50,455 nt of DNA from Ezakiella coagulans (GCF_003096635.1 NZ_QEKV01000011.1:1-50455), one strand, 5' to 3'. Numbered from the stretch's first letter, positions 7,814-16,881 are shown. Notes: generated by a model from the sequence alone, not told the origin. Translations and numbers: made by a program.

Positions 7814-7858
7814 ATTATTCACTAACTATATTTTACCACAAAGTGAATAATATTGCAA
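7814..7858 (-). promoter_or_regulatory. hut promoter with inverted-repeat operator
   Basis: Minus-strand TTGCAA (7858-7853), a 17-base spacer and TAAAAT (7835-7830). A 9-bp inverted repeat ATTATTCAC / GTGAATAAT (arms 7843-7851 and 7814-7822, 20 bases apart) flanks the -10 element, one arm in the spacer and the other at the expected start site. That is a good repressor-operator geometry. The LuxR-type protein at 1254 or the LysR protein at 342 could bind here, but neither can be assigned. Confidence 0.7.
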
Positions 7859-7893
7859 TGCTTTTTACAAAAAATTTATGATTTAAATCACTT

Positions 7894-9264
7894 TTATTGT
7901 TCCAGATACATATGAGCTAGCGTATTTACGTCGCCCGCACCCATAGTTATAAAAAGATCTCCCGACTTTAGATTTTCATTTAAAAATACTAGTGCATCGT
8001 CGAAACCCGGGAAATATTTACAATGAATTCCCCTTTCCTGCATAGCTTTCACCAAATCCTTCGAGTGAACTTCTTTTCTGTCAACTTCTCTTGCCGCATA
8101 AATATCTATGACGACAACTTCATCTGCCAATTTAAATGAATCTGCAAATCCATTTAACAAAATTTTTGTCCTCGTGTAAGTATGTGGTTGAAATACACAG
8201 AAAATTCTTTTATAATGTGCATTTTTAAGTGCATTTAAACTTGCCATAATTTCTGTCGGGTGGTGAGCATAGTCATCCATAACTGTTACGCCTTCTCTTT
8301 GGCCGAGCATTTCAAGTCTTTGATGAACGGGTCTATAGTGCTCAATAGCTGAAACTACTTCTTTTATATCGAGTCCCGCATTAACACTTGTAGCAATCGC
8401 TGCGAGTGAATTTAATACATTGTGAAGGCCCATAACCGGAAGGTTGACCGGATAGCTCTCACCATTGTATTGAACTTTGTAGTGAGCAAAACCGGATTCA
8501 TCATAAGTTACGTCGCCCCCTCTAAAGTCAGCGTCTTGATATACTCCGAAAGTGATAACTTTGCCCGGAGCCGAGTTTTTAATTTGAATCAAATTCGGCT
8601 CATCAGCATTAATAATAAGGGTTGAATCACTTTTCAAGTTTCCCATAAATTTAATAAAAGTTTGTTCGATTTCATAAATAGACTTATAGTAATCGAGATG
8701 GTCCTCGTCTATATTTAAAACAACCGCTGTTGTCGGAAAATATTTTAAAATATTGCCCTTGTATTCACATGACTCCGACAACATTATATCATGTTCGCCA
8801 ACCAAAACGTTGCCACCAATTTCATCCAAATTTCCTCCAACCAATATTGTCGGTTTAAGGGTTGTATGGTGAAAAATTGTTGCAAGCATCGATGTAGTTG
8901 TAGTCTTCCCATGCGTACCCGTAATTGCAATCGATTTTTTATAAAGTTTCATAAGTTCCCCGAGAACCGTCGCTCTGTCAAGAACCGGAACTCCAATTTC
9001 TCGAGCTCTTTGAAGCTCCTCATTGTCTTCGCTTATTGCATCTGTATAAACAACAAGATCCGGTTTTTTTATATTTTCTCTTTTTTGCGGAGCAAAAACT
9101 TCTGAACCTTTAGAAATAAGCTTTTCGCACATAGGGGTAATCTTTCTGTCGGAGCCTGTAACTTTATAGCCCCTCGACAAAAGAACTTCAGCAATCGCAC
9201 TCATTCCGATTCCGCCGATGCCGATGAAATGTATTTCTTTTATATTTTTAAAATTTATACTCAT
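7894..9264 (-). CDS. murC: UDP-N-acetylmuramate--L-alanine ligase
   Basis: Cytoplasmic ATP-dependent ligase adding the first amino acid, L-Ala, to UDP-MurNAc in peptidoglycan synthesis (EC 6.3.2.8). The 456 residues are typical. The N-terminal nucleotide-sugar domain starts with IHFIGIGGIGMSAIAEVL (about 11-28). The central ATPase domain has the P-loop GTHGKTTTT at 116-124. The C-terminal Mur ligase domain contains the DDYAHHPTEI motif. It is a single gene with its own promoter (9308-9336), ending just before the hut promoter region. Confidence 0.97.
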   Translation of the reverse strand: MSINFKNIKEIHFIGIGGIGMSAIAEVLLSRGYKVTGSDRKITPMCEKLISKGSEVFAPQKRENIKKPDLVVYTDAISEDNEELQRAREIGVPVLDRATVLGELMKLYKKSIAITGTHGKTTTTSMLATIFHHTTLKPTILVGGNLDEIGGNVLVGEHDIMLSESCEYKGNILKYFPTTAVVLNIDEDHLDYYKSIYEIEQTFIKFMGNLKSDSTLIINADEPNLIQIKNSAPGKVITFGVYQDADFRGGDVTYDESGFAHYKVQYNGESYPVNLPVMGLHNVLNSLAAIATSVNAGLDIKEVVSAIEHYRPVHQRLEMLGQREGVTVMDDYAHHPTEIMASLNALKNAHYKRIFCVFQPHTYTRTKILLNGFADSFKLADEVVVIDIYAAREVDRKEVHSKDLVKAMQERGIHCKYFPGFDDALVFLNENLKSGDLFITMGAGDVNTLAHMYLEQ

Positions 9265-9307
9265 AATTTATCCTTTTTATTCTAATTTCATAAAATCATT
9301 ATTAATT

Positions 9308-9336
9308 ATTATATCAATTTTTATTATAAATATCAA
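9308..9336 (-). promoter_or_regulatory. murC promoter
   Basis: Minus-strand TTGATA (9336-9331), 17-base spacer, TATAAT (9313-9308), about 45 bases before the murC ATG. Confidence 0.65.
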
Positions 9337-9406
9337 GTCAGAGTTTTTTCGTGACGCATACAATAAATGTTCATTTTTTAATCTCTAACATGATAAGTTT
9401 ACATAG

Positions 9407-9435
9407 TTGACTTTCTTTATCATATGGTGTATAAT
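9407..9435 (+). promoter_or_regulatory. spoVG promoter
   Basis: TTGACT (9407-9412), 17-base spacer, TATAAT (9430-9435). A near-consensus vegetative promoter, in contrast to the sigma-H promoter of Bacillus subtilis spoVG. Confidence 0.75.
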
Positions 9436-9484
9436 AAGGTAATCTTTTCAAAAAGAAAAGTATTTAAAACACGAGGTGAAAATC

Positions 9485-9793
9485 ATGCAAATTACTGATG
9501 TTAGAGTTAGACTCTTAAACGATAGCGGTAAGCTCAAAGCTGTAGCAAGTGTGTCGTTTGACGACGAATTTGTTGTACACGATTTGAAAATTGTTGAAGG
9601 TGTAAATGGTCTTTTCATTGCAATGCCTTCAAGACGTGCTAAAGACGGAGAATTCAAAGACATCTGTCACCCTATCAACAACGATATGAGAACAAAAATT
9701 GAAACAGCAATATACAAAGTTTACAATGAATTGATTAATTCACAAGTTGAATCCGAAAGTACATCGGAAACTGAAACAACTGAAGAAATCTAA
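9485..9793 (+). CDS. spoVG: SpoVG-family regulator
   Basis: Small cytoplasmic nucleic-acid-binding protein of 102 residues. In Bacillus it affects septation and sporulation; in non-spore-formers SpoVG is a broad RNA- and DNA-binding regulator. The sequence [19 protein letters not shown] and the segment [19 protein letters not shown] are diagnostic. The ATG at 9485 was chosen because the upstream GTG lies within the GAGGTG ribosome binding site. The acidic, Ser/Thr/Glu-rich C-terminal tail after residue 84 is lineage-specific. Monocistronic, ended by the terminator shared with the convergent tRNA. Confidence 0.95.
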   Translation: MQITDVRVRLLNDSGKLKAVASVSFDDEFVVHDLKIVEGVNGLFIAMPSRRAKDGEFKDICHPINNDMRTKIETAIYKVYNELINSQVESESTSETETTEEI

Positions 9794-9804
9794 GATTTTA
9801 AAAT

Positions 9805-9833
9805 AAAAAAAGCCTGCACTTGCAGGTTTTTTT
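9805..9833. terminator. Bidirectional terminator between spoVG and tRNA-Ala
   Basis: CCTGCA/TGCAGG stem (9813-9818 and 9821-9826) flanked by A7 on the left and T7 on the right, so it works for both convergent transcripts. Confidence 0.85.
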
Positions 9834-9836
9834 GTT

Positions 9837-9912
9837 TGGTGGAGCATAGGAGGCTCGAACTCCTGACCTCCACACTGCCAGTGTGGCGCGCTCCCAACTG
9901 CGCCAATGCCCC
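9837..9912 (-). tRNA. tRNA-Ala (anticodon GGC)
   Basis: A 76-nt cloverleaf with encoded CCA. The acceptor stem is GGGGCAU/AUGCUCC with one G-U pair, the discriminator base is A, and the T-arm contains GUUCGAGCC. The anticodon arm CCACA-CUGGCAG-UGUGG places GGC at the anticodon, reading GCC and GCU alanine codons. It is a lone gene with its own promoter (9930-9958). Confidence 0.95.
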
Positions 9913-9929
9913 AAACGAATAACAAAGTA

Positions 9930-9958
9930 ATTATAACATAACTTTTATAAAATAGCAA
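9930..9958 (-). promoter_or_regulatory. tRNA-Ala promoter
   Basis: Minus-strand TTGCTA (9958-9953), 17-base spacer and TATAAT (9935-9930), with an extended -10 TGT directly before it. It lies 18 bases from the tRNA 5' end. Confidence 0.7.
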
Positions 9959-10112
9959 TAATATACATATTTGTTTTCAGCTAAGAATTATAAATCAACA
10001 ATATTTAGCATACAGCGAGGAAACTATTCCCAAAAACTTATTATAGAATTTTTGGAAAATGTTCGGGTATGAATAGATATAATCAAAATATTTAAATAAA
10101 ACGGAGGTATAT

Positions 10113-10952
10113 ATGGAAAGAAAAATCATAAAAATGGTTCAAGGTTATAGAACAAGAGACGGTGCAGGTGTCAGCCTGGTGCGTGTGCTCGGGAAGGACA
10201 CTATCGAGGATTTCGACCCGATTTTAATGCTTGATTCGTTTGACAGCACTAATCCCGAAGATTACATTAAAGGTTTTCCAATGCATCCGCACAGAGGTAT
10301 AGAAACTATCAGTTATTTATACAAAGGCAAGATGATTCACAGGGACACTCTCGGAAATGAAGATGCAATCACATCGGGCGAAGTTCAGTGGATGAATTCC
10401 GGCTCGGGGATTGAACACGAAGAGATGATTCCTTCGTCCGACAGACTTCTCGGAGTGCAACTTTGGCTAAACCTCCCAAGTTCTGAGAAGATGAGCAAGC
10501 CGAGTTATCACAGAATTAATTTTGAGGATATAAAAGAACTTGATATTGAAGGAGGAAAGCTTCGGCTTCTTGCCGGTCAATATGGTGAACACCACGGCTA
10601 CAAGGGCGAGCACTTGCCATTTAATTACTACGATATACACCTTGATAAAGGAGCTGTGTTTGAAAATAGTACGGCAAACGACGAGTCGATAATGCTCTTT
10701 ACTCTTGTTGGTGACATCGAAGTTGCAGGCGAAGTTGTAAAAGAAAAAACAGCCGCAAAACTGAGCGAAGGCGACAGCATTCGTATAAAAAGTTTAACCG
10801 ACGGAGCACAAGTCTTGTATATAAGTTCGAAAAAGCTCAATGAGCCGGTTGCATGGGCGGGTCCTATTGTAATGAACACCCCGAAAGAAATTCAGCAAGC
10901 ATATATCGACCTTAGAAACGGCGATTTTATAAAAGAAAAAATAGATTATTAA
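10113..10952 (+). CDS. Pirin-family bicupin protein
   Basis: A 279-residue bicupin of the pirin family. The metal-ligand set is intact: His58 and His60 in MHPHRGIE, His102 and Glu104 in SGIEHEEM. Bacterial pirins are iron-containing cytoplasmic proteins; some have quercetin dioxygenase activity and others modulate metabolic enzymes, so the substrate here is unknown. ATG is preceded by ACGGAGG. It stands alone between the divergent tRNA gene and a downstream terminator, and gives no contextual clue to function. A TATAAT at 10078-10083 is a possible -10, but no well-spaced -35 was found. Confidence 0.9.
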   Translation: MERKIIKMVQGYRTRDGAGVSLVRVLGKDTIEDFDPILMLDSFDSTNPEDYIKGFPMHPHRGIETISYLYKGKMIHRDTLGNEDAITSGEVQWMNSGSGIEHEEMIPSSDRLLGVQLWLNLPSSEKMSKPSYHRINFEDIKELDIEGGKLRLLAGQYGEHHGYKGEHLPFNYYDIHLDKGAVFENSTANDESIMLFTLVGDIEVAGEVVKEKTAAKLSEGDSIRIKSLTDGAQVLYISSKKLNEPVAWAGPIVMNTPKEIQQAYIDLRNGDFIKEKIDY

Positions 10953-10959
10953 TTTTGCG

Positions 10960-10998
10960 CCCTCTTGTCGTGCAAGTCGATAAAAGAGGGAGTTTTTT
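10960..10998 (+). terminator. Terminator of the pirin gene
   Basis: CCCTCTT (10960-10966) pairs with AAGAGGG (10984-10990) around a 17-base loop, followed by AGTTTTTT. Confidence 0.7.
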
Positions 10999-11120
10999 AA
11001 TCAAAATTACAGTAAAACTTCATGCAATAATATTTAACCCACTTGAATTTAGATATTTTTACTCATTTAATAAATTATCAATTAAATTTGTGTGCTCACA
11101 GTTTATAAATATATTAATAC

Positions 11121-11170
11121 AAAAAATGGATGCCACCTACTTCATATAGGTCCGCATCCATTTATTTTTT
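11121..11170. terminator. Terminator of the pncB-dnaX-ebfC-recR-M16 operon
   Basis: A 10-bp stem AAATGGATGC/GCATCCATTT (11124-11133 and 11154-11163) with an inner ACCTA/TAGGT extension, and A6 or T7 runs on either side. It lies directly after the stop of the M16 peptidase gene on the minus strand and could also stop plus-strand transcription. Confidence 0.75.
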
Positions 11171-14007
11171 TATTTCAAATCCTTCTTTTCTTGCCACATA
11201 TCTTTTGATTTTTCGTATCCGTCTTCATTTGTAAAAACGGTTCTTCCTTTATTTTTCATTGCAGCTTCAAGTCTGTCTGCAAAATCTGCGAAGTCTTCCT
11301 TCTTTGTTTCAAGCGCTTCTTTTAATTTCTTTTCCAAATCTTCAACAGAAGTTTCGTTTATTCTGTATGAGAAATCTCTAAGCGATCTCATTCTCGGTGT
11401 GAGGTTCGGGTCAAACGAGTTGTACGAGCCAATAATAAGGTCATCAATTTGTTCTTTTTTAAGGTCGCGTCCTCTAAGCCAATCCATCGACTTTTCAAAA
11501 ACGTCAAATGTGTTTTGAAGGTTCGGGTCTCTGTATGAATAGAATACAACACAATCATCGCTTTGATTTATTCCATCGCCGTATGCTCCACCCTTTGCGC
11601 GAATATTGTCGTGTAGGAAACTGTTTGAAAGCATATTTCTCACAACTGAATCGCTTCCTGAAGTTTTCGGTAAAATTCCTGCGTCGATGCAGTAGTTTAC
11701 ATCTGTTATTGCAACAAGTGCAGTGGTTGTTCCCGGGTTGTTTTTAAGAGCAAATTTCTTTTTGTCGATTTCTCCGTCAACTTTTAAACCCTTTTTCTCA
11801 AGAACCGCTACCGCCTTTTTGATGCCTTCGCTGTCCGATGTGATGTGATAGAATCCCTTTTCATCGAAAATGTTTTTATAAATTTCATACATATCTTCGA
11901 GATATTTTTTCATCTCAACATCATCCATCGATGCGACTTTTTCAATATATTTGATATAATCTGCTCCAGAAATTTTTGCATCGATTGCAAATCTTCTGTT
12001 CACATTTTTCATCGCTTCAGTTCTCGTTATGGCAATACCTGTCATAACTGCTTTGAGTTTCAAATCGGAAATCATTGTATTTAAAATTTCTTTGATTTTC
12101 TTTGTGTTGTCAAAAACAGTAGTCTTATGAACTTCTTCAAAAAGATCATATGCCTTTTCAAAATCGTAACCGTCCGAGCTCAGCTTCTTTGATAAAAAGA
12201 TTGAAGCTTCGTTCTTTTCATAATATTTGCTCGTCATAATATTGACGTTAAAATCATATGAAATGAGATTTATTTCTGTATTTAAATCTTTGTAGTTGTA
12301 CTTTTCGGTGTCGATTCTATCAATCAAGTCCGACAAAAGCGTGATTGCTTGGAGCTTTTCATCGTCCATATCATCAATTGGAACGAGAGCATCCATATAT
12401 GTCACTCCGCCCGTAAAAGCTTCGCACGAAGAAATGTTTCCATCAATTTTTTCATTTTCTTTTTGCAGCTTGTCGCTCAAATCTTTAACATTGAGCCTTG
12501 GAAGAGTTTTCTTTGCTTCTTCGCTGTCTTCGCTCAATTGGAATTCATGAAGTTCCTTTGTTTTTTTGATAATTTCTTCGAGTTCTTCATCGCTCAAGCT
12601 CTTCTTGTGTTCTGCAAGTTTCTTTTTGAGTTCTTCTTCTCTTTTCTTTCCAAGCTCCGGATCCGGCTTTACGAGCATGGTCATTCTGTAGCCGTCAAAA
12701 TAATCTTTTGCGTATTTTTGTACGAGCTCAGAATCGTTTTCAAGCTTTTCAAACGCATCGTCAAATTTTAGCGCATCAATCGGGTCCTTGTCATATAACC
12801 ACGTTTGGAATGCTCTTATATATGTCATAATTCCAAGATGCGGCGTGTCGCCGTATGTCTTTATTTCATATTTAAGTTGATGAAGAATCGATTTAAATAA
12901 TTTTTCATCGAGTCCGGACTTTATTAGGCTTCCAATTTCTTCGTCTATAATCTTTAAAATTTTATCCTTATCTTCGGCGTTCATGCCTTTAGCGATAATA
13001 GATAAATTGTTTACAGTTCCAACGCTGTACATAGTTTCAACGTCGGTTGCGAGACCTTCCGAAAGAATTCTGTCCTTAATCGGCGCACCGTCTTCCGTAA
13101 CAAGTGCACGTGTTATCACTTCGTGGCACAAATTGTTCAAGTTGTCGGTCGAATCGCCCGCAAGATATGAGACAACAAAGAAATCGTTTTTCGGCTTTGC
13201 TTCCCCGAAATATGTGGTTTCAACATCGATATTCTTTTCGAGTGGTTTTATATATTTCATAGGATTTTTAACATCCTTAAATTCAAACTCGCTCAAATAA
13301 CCGTCCAAAAATTCGAGTTCCTTATTTGTGTCACCGTTTCCATACAAGAAAATATATGAGTTTGACGGATGATATTTTTCTCTGTGATAATCCAAAAGCG
13401 CCTCTCTTGAGAGAGTCGGAATGAACTCCGGGTCACCGCCTGAATTTGTGTTGTATGTTGAATTCGGATACAAATATCTTGCAATCTTGTCCATGACTTG
13501 CGAAATATCGGAGCTCATGGCACCCTTCATTTCATTATAAACAACGCCGTTTATTGTGAGCGGTGCATCTTTGTTTTCAAGTTCATAGTGCCAACCTTCT
13601 TGCATAAAAATCTTTTCGTTGTTGTAAATATCTGGGAAAAGAACAGCATCCATGTACACATCCATGAGATTAAAAAAGTCTTTTTCATTTCTCGAGCTTA
13701 TCGGATAGATTGTCTTGTCGTCAAATGTCATCGCATTCAAAAATGTTTGAAGACTCGATTTAACAAGGTCCATAAATGGTTCCTTGGTCTTGTATTTTCT
13801 GGAACCTGAAAGAACCGAGTGTTCCAAAATGTGGCAAACTCCGGTGTCGTCATTTTGAACTGTTCTAAAACCGATTCCAAAAGCTTTGTTTTCATCGTTA
13901 TTTTCGACTTTTAAAACTCTCGCCTTTGTTTTTTCGTGTTCATATAAAAATGCATCGCTGTTAAGTTCGTTGATATGTTCTTTTTTTATTAGTTTAAATT
14001 TATCCAT
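11170..14007 (-). CDS. M16C-family zinc metallopeptidase (insulinase / presequence-protease type)
   Basis: A 945-residue double-length peptidase of the M16C type, related to presequence protease PreP and probably active on short peptides. The inverted zinc motif HILEH is at residues 59-63 in the first of two homologous halves; the downstream Glu is expected in the NEMKGAM region. Length matches PreP-like proteins (about 970). There is no signal peptide, so it is cytoplasmic. A charged helical region around 450-510 is the linker between halves. It begins 23 bases after recR and is the last gene of the pncB-dnaX-ebfC-recR run, ending at a strong terminator. Confidence 0.9.
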   Translation of the reverse strand: MDKFKLIKKEHINELNSDAFLYEHEKTKARVLKVENNDENKAFGIGFRTVQNDDTGVCHILEHSVLSGSRKYKTKEPFMDLVKSSLQTFLNAMTFDDKTIYPISSRNEKDFFNLMDVYMDAVLFPDIYNNEKIFMQEGWHYELENKDAPLTINGVVYNEMKGAMSSDISQVMDKIARYLYPNSTYNTNSGGDPEFIPTLSREALLDYHREKYHPSNSYIFLYGNGDTNKELEFLDGYLSEFEFKDVKNPMKYIKPLEKNIDVETTYFGEAKPKNDFFVVSYLAGDSTDNLNNLCHEVITRALVTEDGAPIKDRILSEGLATDVETMYSVGTVNNLSIIAKGMNAEDKDKILKIIDEEIGSLIKSGLDEKLFKSILHQLKYEIKTYGDTPHLGIMTYIRAFQTWLYDKDPIDALKFDDAFEKLENDSELVQKYAKDYFDGYRMTMLVKPDPELGKKREEELKKKLAEHKKSLSDEELEEIIKKTKELHEFQLSEDSEEAKKTLPRLNVKDLSDKLQKENEKIDGNISSCEAFTGGVTYMDALVPIDDMDDEKLQAITLLSDLIDRIDTEKYNYKDLNTEINLISYDFNVNIMTSKYYEKNEASIFLSKKLSSDGYDFEKAYDLFEEVHKTTVFDNTKKIKEILNTMISDLKLKAVMTGIAITRTEAMKNVNRRFAIDAKISGADYIKYIEKVASMDDVEMKKYLEDMYEIYKNIFDEKGFYHITSDSEGIKKAVAVLEKKGLKVDGEIDKKKFALKNNPGTTTALVAITDVNYCIDAGILPKTSGSDSVVRNMLSNSFLHDNIRAKGGAYGDGINQSDDCVVFYSYRDPNLQNTFDVFEKSMDWLRGRDLKKEQIDDLIIGSYNSFDPNLTPRMRSLRDFSYRINETSVEDLEKKLKEALETKKEDFADFADRLEAAMKNKGRTVFTNEDGYEKSKDMWQEKKDLK

Positions 14008-14030
14008 ATATTCTCCTTTTATTTTGTGGT

Positions 14031-14630
14031 TTATGCTTCTCGTCTATTTTCAAAAGCTTGTCTTATGGTTGCGGAGTCAAAATATTCCAAAACTCCACCC
14101 GCAGGGATGCCCTGCGAAATCTTAGTAACTTTCTTGCCCGATTCTTCGACAAGTGCTTTCAAAAGAAGTCCCGTCTGTTCACTCTCAACATTGCTGTTTA
14201 GTGCAAGAATAACTTCATTGATTCCATCATCTTGAACGAGTCTGTTCTTCAATCTTCCAAACCCCATTTCTTCAGGGCCGATTCCCTTTAACGGATCTAA
14301 GTGTTCTTCGTCGAGCACAAAATAAAGTCCATCATAACAGTTCGAATTTTCAAAAGAGTCTACATCCTTAGGATTTTGAACAATCATAAGTTTTGAATGG
14401 TCCCTCATCTCCGAAGAACATATATTACAAACTTCTTTCTCAGAATAATTTCCGCAAATTTTGCACTTTTGAATGGATTTTTTTGCAAGACTTATCGCAT
14501 AAATCAAATTGTCAGAATCCGCTTGCGGCATATTTATAATATAATATGCAAGCCTTTTTGCACTTTTCCTTCCAATTCCCGGAAGTGCCGCAAGTCTGTC
14601 TACCAAATTTTCAAGTGCGTTAAGACTCAT
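14031..14630 (-). CDS. recR: Recombination mediator protein RecR
   Basis: Part of the RecFOR pathway that loads RecA onto gapped DNA. The 199 residues are the family norm. A helix-hairpin-helix (LAALPGIGRKSAKRLA, about 13-28) is followed by a C4 zinc finger with Cys56, Cys59, Cys68 and Cys71, then a Toprim domain from about 78 and a C-terminal Walker-B-like region. The ATG overlaps the ebfC stop by one base (TAATG), the standard ebfC-recR coupling. Confidence 0.97.
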   Translation of the reverse strand: MSLNALENLVDRLAALPGIGRKSAKRLAYYIINMPQADSDNLIYAISLAKKSIQKCKICGNYSEKEVCNICSSEMRDHSKLMIVQNPKDVDSFENSNCYDGLYFVLDEEHLDPLKGIGPEEMGFGRLKNRLVQDDGINEVILALNSNVESEQTGLLLKALVEESGKKVTKISQGIPAGGVLEYFDSATIRQAFENRREA

Positions 14631-14959
14631 TAAAACAATCCCGGCATATTGAGACCTTTAGTAAATTGTCCCATTGCATTTTCCATTTCATCGTCAGCTT
14701 TTTTGATTGCTTCATTTGCAGCTGCCATAATAAGGTCACAAAGTGTTTCTACGTCATCCGGATCAACAACTTCAGGGTCGAGAACGATTTTTGTGATTTC
14801 CTTATTTCCATTAATTGTAACTGTGCAAACTCCCCCACCGCTTGAAACCTCAAACTCTTGATTTGCAACTTCTTCTCTCTTTGCTTCCATATCCTTTTGA
14901 AGCTTTTGAACTTGCTTCATCATATTTTTCATATTTCCGCCGCCATTAAAATTTCTCAT
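14630..14959 (-). CDS. ebfC: YbaB/EbfC nucleoid-associated protein
   Basis: A small dimeric DNA-binding protein (109 residues) of the YbaB/EbfC family, almost always between dnaX and recR as here. The glycine-rich start followed by MKNMMKQVQKLQKDMEAKR and the central SGGGVCTVTINGNKEITKI strand are characteristic. The first ATG is kept because the GGG-rich leader matches family N-termini and AAAGGAAG lies upstream. It is stop-start coupled to recR and starts 23 bases after dnaX. Confidence 0.95.
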   Translation of the reverse strand: MRNFNGGGNMKNMMKQVQKLQKDMEAKREEVANQEFEVSSGGGVCTVTINGNKEITKIVLDPEVVDPDDVETLCDLIMAAANEAIKKADDEMENAMGQFTKGLNMPGLF

Positions 14960-14982
14960 AATTAATTAACTTCCTTTCTTTT

Positions 14983-16881
14983 TTATTCTCTAATTTCGAG
15001 CTTATCGCCGAATAAATCAATTACTTTTTGCATTCCTTCGTTTGATGACCTTATCTCAATAGATGCTCCACCACCAACGATTTCGTTCAATTTTTCTGTA
15101 AGTTCTTTTTTTGAACTGTTAAAGATAAAATCTTCTTCCGAATTTTTCGGAGTAAAAATCATTTTCTTATTTATAAATTTTATATAAAAATTGTCTTTTG
15201 AGAATTGCAAAAGAGGATTCCCTTCGACAATTTTATCAAACATCTTTTCACCCTCTTCATTTTGAAGTGTACCGTCATCAACCGGTTCATTTTTTTCAAC
15301 CTTGTCTTGTTCTTTCGATTCCGATTTCTCTGCTTCGATGGGTCCTTTTAAATCTTTCTTTTCTTCTATATATTCGTCGTGCTTTTCCACTGTTTTAATT
15401 TTGTCTTCTTTGGTGCTTTTTTTAGGAGTTGGATCTGTTTTACTTTTCAATCCCGAAACATCAGGTGAAAATTCTTCATCTATATTCATATAATCCGACT
15501 CTTCTGGTTCAAAAAAAGGTCTTTCTTCAAAATCCGAACCCGATTGAGGTACTTCTTTTTTTATATTGCTTGTATCCTCACCTATTGGTACCTCTGTCTT
15601 ATATTCGCTTATATTTTCCGTTTTGCTTGCCTCTTCAGATTTTTTTTGCTCCACATCTAAAGACTCGACAGTTTCTTTTTTTATTTCATCTTTATCTTGT
15701 TTTTTTGCGAGATTTTTAGAAAAAAGCTCATTGAAATCCGTCTCTTTTTTATCTTTTACAAATTTTGGAATTTTTACATCTTTCGCATTTGAAACCGAAG
15801 TCGTGACGACTCTGTTTCTTGCAATCTCAACAAGGCCCATTTGAAACATAAGCGCCTCATCGTATGCATAATTTATGCCGTCAATAAGTTTTCTGAATGA
15901 TTCAATCAAATCAAGTATCCTGTTTTCATCTACATAATCACTAATCTTAGAAAGGATATCTTTTCTTTTAGTCGACAGCCCGTCCGATTCCCCCATCTTC
16001 ACAAGATACAAATCGCGGCACGCTTTCATTAGCGCATATAAGGTCTTCTCTCCTGATCTGCCCCTTTTCATTATATAAGTTGTTTCGCTCATAACTCCCA
16101 AAACATCATGATTCAAAATATCCGTAAGAAGCGGAGCTATTTCATCTATCCCCGTAAAACCAAGAAGAGTAGAGATAATTTCCGGAGTTATAGGTCTTAT
16201 TGGAATCGACAAAAGTTGATCGAGCATCGACAAAGCATCTCTCATTGAACCGCCAGCATTGTCGGCAATAATTCCAAAAACTTCTTCCGAAACTTCCTCG
16301 TTCAATCCATTAGCTGCCGTTTTTAAAGACTCCTCAAGTTTATCTTTTGAAATCCCGTGAAAATCAAAACGTTGAAGCCGTGATTTTACAGTATCCGGCA
16401 ATTTTTCAGGCTCTGTCGTTGCAAGTATAAATATGAGATGCTTTGGAGGTTCTTCCAAAATTTTTAGAAGAGCATTAAACGCCGAGTTTGAAAGCATGTG
16501 TGCTTCATCTATAATATAAACCTTCTTTTTTAAAGTTGTAGGCGGATAAACACCAAGCTCTTTTAACTCTCTTATATTGTCAACTCCGTTGTTCGAAGCC
16601 GCGTCAAGCTCCAAAACATCCACTGCTCTGTCCTCAAGAATCGCCTTGCAATTTTCACACTCGTTACAAGGCTCACCATCGTGAGGATTTAAACAATTTA
16701 CCGCCCTTGCCAAAATCTTTGCACAGCTCGTCTTACCCGTTCCTCTTAGTCCACAAAAAAGATAACCATGCGAAACGGAATCATTTTTAACCTGATTTCT
16801 TAAAACCTCAACAATTAAATCTTTGTCGACTACTTCACTCCATTTTTTAGGACGAAGCACCCGATAAAGGGCCTTTGTCAT
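14983..16881 (-). CDS. dnaX: DNA polymerase III subunit gamma/tau
   Basis: Clamp-loader ATPase of the replisome. The 632 residues contain the Walker A GLRGTGKTS at 44-52, a four-Cys zinc module at Cys63/72/75/78, the Walker B-like IIDEAH and the sensor ILATTEPEK. After about residue 360 comes a long charged, Lys/Glu-rich linker typical of the tau-specific part, then a C-terminal domain from about 545. No obvious slippery sequence for programmed frameshifting was found. The ATG overlaps the pncB stop (ATGA). SRP RNA, often next to dnaX in Firmicutes, is not seen here. Confidence 0.96.
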   Translation of the reverse strand: MTKALYRVLRPKKWSEVVDKDLIVEVLRNQVKNDSVSHGYLFCGLRGTGKTSCAKILARAVNCLNPHDGEPCNECENCKAILEDRAVDVLELDAASNNGVDNIRELKELGVYPPTTLKKKVYIIDEAHMLSNSAFNALLKILEEPPKHLIFILATTEPEKLPDTVKSRLQRFDFHGISKDKLEESLKTAANGLNEEVSEEVFGIIADNAGGSMRDALSMLDQLLSIPIRPITPEIISTLLGFTGIDEIAPLLTDILNHDVLGVMSETTYIMKRGRSGEKTLYALMKACRDLYLVKMGESDGLSTKRKDILSKISDYVDENRILDLIESFRKLIDGINYAYDEALMFQMGLVEIARNRVVTTSVSNAKDVKIPKFVKDKKETDFNELFSKNLAKKQDKDEIKKETVESLDVEQKKSEEASKTENISEYKTEVPIGEDTSNIKKEVPQSGSDFEERPFFEPEESDYMNIDEEFSPDVSGLKSKTDPTPKKSTKEDKIKTVEKHDEYIEEKKDLKGPIEAEKSESKEQDKVEKNEPVDDGTLQNEEGEKMFDKIVEGNPLLQFSKDNFYIKFINKKMIFTPKNSEEDFIFNSSKKELTEKLNEIVGGGASIEIRSSNEGMQKVIDLFGDKLEIRE

